Shown: piece after piece, positions 61,230 through 64,000 of the stretch | Numbering within the stretch: the stretch's first letter is position 1 | Layout of the letters: every line of letters starts with the position of its first letter | Assembly (NCBI GenBank): GCA_021234535.1 | Contig: CM037832.1 | Location: 3,703,359 to 3,767,358 of the forward strand | Reading direction: 5' to 3' | DNA length: 64,000 bases | Source: Stichopus chloronotus | Taxonomy: Eukaryota; Echinodermata; Holothuroidea; Aspidochirotida; Stichopodidae | Program-made: the position numbers and the translations under genes | The notes under the pieces: generated by a model | The model's database searches: none | What the model was told of the DNA's origin: nothing | Seen by the model: the letters and a program-made list of their open reading frames with translations, nothing else

Positions 61230-61878
61230 TTAAAGGTGAAATCAGGGTTTATTTTCACAATTTATTCCACTGCAATTCCCCACCGGTATCGTACAATGAG
61301 TTATAACTAACAAATATGATCAATACTATCTCAAAACATTTGGACAATTTCGAGAAACGAGTCAAATTCGCAAAAAAAAAAAAAAAAAAAATCGCCACGG
61401 TGAAGAACTCCGAAAGTCTGTAACATTCATATTCATCGAATCAAATATGAATATTCAGTACCATCAATACCGCCTTCTCAAGGTATGAGGAGGTGTGTGA
61501 GTTTCATACGTAGCCTAGGTGTGCTGTATGTATCATCAACTATCACTAAAGTCTTAATTGTTTACTTAGCATTGTGCAATGCACGAACAGCATGAGACTG
61601 TAAACATTTGTTATGTTTATTCATATAACGTCATCTCAGTCTTACGTTGTGATTGGTCATCGTATAGAGGAGGCTGTCTTGTCTTGTACATGAACGTTTA
61701 TTTTTTGTACCCGACAAATACTAAGAGTTCTCTTTCAGCAGTAATTAACGCAATAATTACCGTTTCTTCTACCTTCAAGCACCTCCCCAACGTCTTTATA
61801 TTTCGGTGAACAATCAGTTTAGAAATAAAAATCAACTAAAGGTAAATTTTCTCAGTCAAACCCTGATTTCCCCTTTAA
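61230..61878. mobile_element. TTAA-flanked MITE (piggyBac-like target site)
   Basis: TTAA at 61230-61233 and 61875-61878 flank a 641-bp core. Its ends are inverted repeats AGGTGAAATCAGGGTTT (left) and AGGGGAAATCAGGGTTT (right, reverse complement), 16 of 17 matching. TTAA duplication is the hallmark of piggyBac-type insertion. No transposase frame is present, so it would be non-autonomous. It contains a poly(A) run at 61372-61391. Confidence 0.72.
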
Positions 61879-64000
61879 GCTAATGTTGCCTAGTTCTTGC
61901 ATGTTATTTGCACCAGCACTCGTGAAACGTTGTGCAAAAAAAAAAAAAAAAACTTCCTTTATGTATATTTTAATGGGCAAACGCTGACGAATCCGACAAT
62001 CTTGTTCATTTTCAACTTGTTGCGAAATATAAGATCTACTGAATGAAGGAAATATTTCAATGATGTTGATTACCATCATCAGGGACTTCATTCATTTGTA
62101 TGTATTGAATGGTCAGTAAAATGCCTTTCATTCTTTCTCTTTCATGTTGGAACAATCAGCAAGACCTCCCGCGGTTTTTTACTCTGGCAAATCTGAGAAG
62201 GATTATCTGGTCACTCATCCCACTGACGAAAAGACAGACTGAATGTTAAGTTTAAATATTGTAAACATCAGCAAGCTGAGGAGGATTCGATTTCCGACAA
62301 ATGTTTAAGAGGCAATCTTCATTTGGGCGCTAATCTAGATGCTGACGACAGATAGAGCACATGCGCATTAGGAGAATGACCAGAAGAGATACGATCAGTA
62401 TCTAGTTGTGCGTTAAAAACATACACTCATCACCCCAGACAGTTCAAAATTCTAACAAGGTGGTTACCCCAAGCGACACTCGCAACGGCGGGTCTTAAAA
62501 TTACAAGTTTCTCCGTGTGCATACCCAAACCCGGCTTTTTGCTTGGGGGATACCCAGGTGAGCATAGAAGATCCTATGTATGTACTTAGACCATTCTCTG
62601 TGCATGATTTGTTATGGGATATGGGTCATACGCTAACCTGCATCTTTTGAACTTTGTAACTCTTACGTCAAACTGAAAGGCTGTCAGCAATTAAGAATTT
62701 TGTTTTCACCCATTCTGTGGGTGACGAGTATCTGTTTTCAAATTGAAGTAAACACGGTGTGGACTTGACTTAATATTCAGTGACGTCATGATAAGTAAAT
62801 TGAGTGACTTCATGATAAATTGAGATAGTGAAGTGTGTACATTTTCCTCCCGTTGTATTGTATCTGAATTATATATATAGTACTATATCACTTTTATGTG
62901 AGTTGGAATTCAGTGCCTTGAGTAATATCAAGGCAGTTTACAATCCCATATTGAGAAAAATATTTGAAATACTGAAAAAAATTAGCTCCATAAATAGTTT
63001 CTACCTTTTACATTAATTCCCTTGAAACTGTCTTAAGAAAGTCATTAGTTTTTACGTTTTCCGTATTTTCCAAGGAATGAAAATGTATTTAGTAGTTTCA
63101 AAGAGATTATATATTTTTCTCAGTAAAATTAAGTCAGAGGTTTCCAAAGTTACTGATTGAACAAACTGAAATAGCTGTGACGGCAGTCAGTATATGTTCG
63201 TCATATATTTTACTTATTCTGTATCTTTGTATCGGTACTCTTGGTAATAATGTAGCTACCTTTCATGTTTGTCTTTATGATATTCTGTGCAGCTGAAATA
63301 AAACATTTCTTCCCCATGTCAAAGAATAGACTTTCTCTAGTGTTTTACGGTTTTTTTTTCTTCCTATGCCCTAACCCTAGGAAAGCTGGAATATGAGTTG
63401 AAAATTTGTCATAGTTTGCCACTGAAAGTCAAATATGTTATTGTCACAAAAAAGCCCCATTTTTGCATACATGAATATTCCTTTCCATTCTCATTGGTCT
63501 GTTTGATTTCAAGTAAAAGTAATTTGCAGCTAGGATTTCTTGGAGAGTCTCAATTTGTGAAGCCAACGAAAATATTGAGACAATTTTCATATTCAAATAT
63601 CTGTGAGATGATTGCAAAGTTCTGTTTCAGACTTTGCGACCGGTGATCTTTTTCCCCTACATTCTCTTACCCGAAACAATGACGAAGATAGATGACCAGG
63701 CGATTGACAGTACAACTCATATTCCAGTTTTAAATATCTTGTAATCCTTTGCATTTCTTCGGTTACTACTGCCACTAATTTTTATTTCTTTGTAATTTCT
63801 GAAATAACTGTATAAACACGCCAACTTTCACATCATATGTTGTTTGTCCAAATTGATAATTAGTACTGATTGATAGGATGAGAATCAGGACATCCTACGC
63901 AAAACGGTAGTTAAGGTTGGGAACAATGAGTAAACCCCACCCCCCCCCCCCCCCCACACACACACACACAAACCTGGCTAAGTCCCTAATGTGTAATATA
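61879..64000. other. Intergenic, no supported gene
   Basis: AT-rich sequence with short open frames and no splice-bounded coding segment. Near the right edge a poly(C) run (63938-63955) is followed by (CA)n. Confidence 0.5.

Noticed and set aside
1..64000. Prokaryotic-style systems, viral genes, CRISPR arrays
   Set aside because: All gene structure is intron-split and animal-like; nothing in the window supports such elements.

Overview
This is eukaryotic, animal-type nuclear DNA. Genes are split into many short exons with canonical GT-AG borders, introns and intergenic space are AT-rich, and there are many decayed transposons and long poly(G)/poly(C) tracts. The two recognised genes, MED10 and TONSL, together with the repeat style (a tandem and dispersed TGACCTTTGACCTC repeat, LINE relics, hAT and TTAA-type non-autonomous elements), suggest an invertebrate deuterostome, most likely an echinoderm and perhaps a sea cucumber. 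The species assignment is inference; the sequence itself does not prove it. There are no prokaryotic operons, CRISPR arrays or phage.

Layout. 1-2.7 kb: repeats and simple sequence. 2.8-5.5 kb (minus): a three-exon gene for an unrecognised protein of about 173 aa. 5.5-11.7 kb: mostly intergenic, with one isolated exon-like segment at 7.8 kb, degenerate repeats at 9.2-10.0 kb and a LINE relic at 10.1-10.65 kb. 11.76-14.11 kb (plus): a complete four-exon MED10 gene. 14.1-18.5 kb: MED10 3' flank. 18.76-46.09 kb (minus, convergent with MED10): a 20-exon TONSL gene, recognised by order: TPRs, acidic stretch, linker, ubiquitin-like segment and leucine-rich repeats. Its introns hold a 145-bp tandem repeat, a tRNA-derived SINE-like relic and an intact 1.35-kb non-autonomous hAT element. 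46.1-64 kb: no convincing gene; a CR1/jockey-type LINE relic, a 54-bp minisatellite bracketed by 220-bp direct repeats, a three-copy duplication carrying a 117-nt exon-like cassette, an 84-bp inverted repeat and a TTAA-flanked MITE.

Biology. MED10 is a core Mediator middle-module subunit used in RNA polymerase II transcription. TONSL partners MMS22L in repair of stalled or broken replication forks, and in vertebrates reads new histone H4 through ankyrin repeats. The two genes have no known functional link; they are convergent neighbours.

The most interesting observation is that the TONSL exons run from the TPR/acidic part to the linker in continuous splice phase with no recognisable ankyrin domain between them. 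In addition, two exons (13 and 14) contain reading-frame breaks, one of them inside the conserved ubiquitin-like segment. These could be assembly indels, a decaying allele or real divergence. Other points worth checking are a GC-AG intron in TONSL, a two-codon upstream ORF overlapping the TONSL start, a dispersed repeat that carries DR1/DR4-like nuclear-receptor half-sites into introns of both genes, and the phase-symmetric 117-nt cassette.
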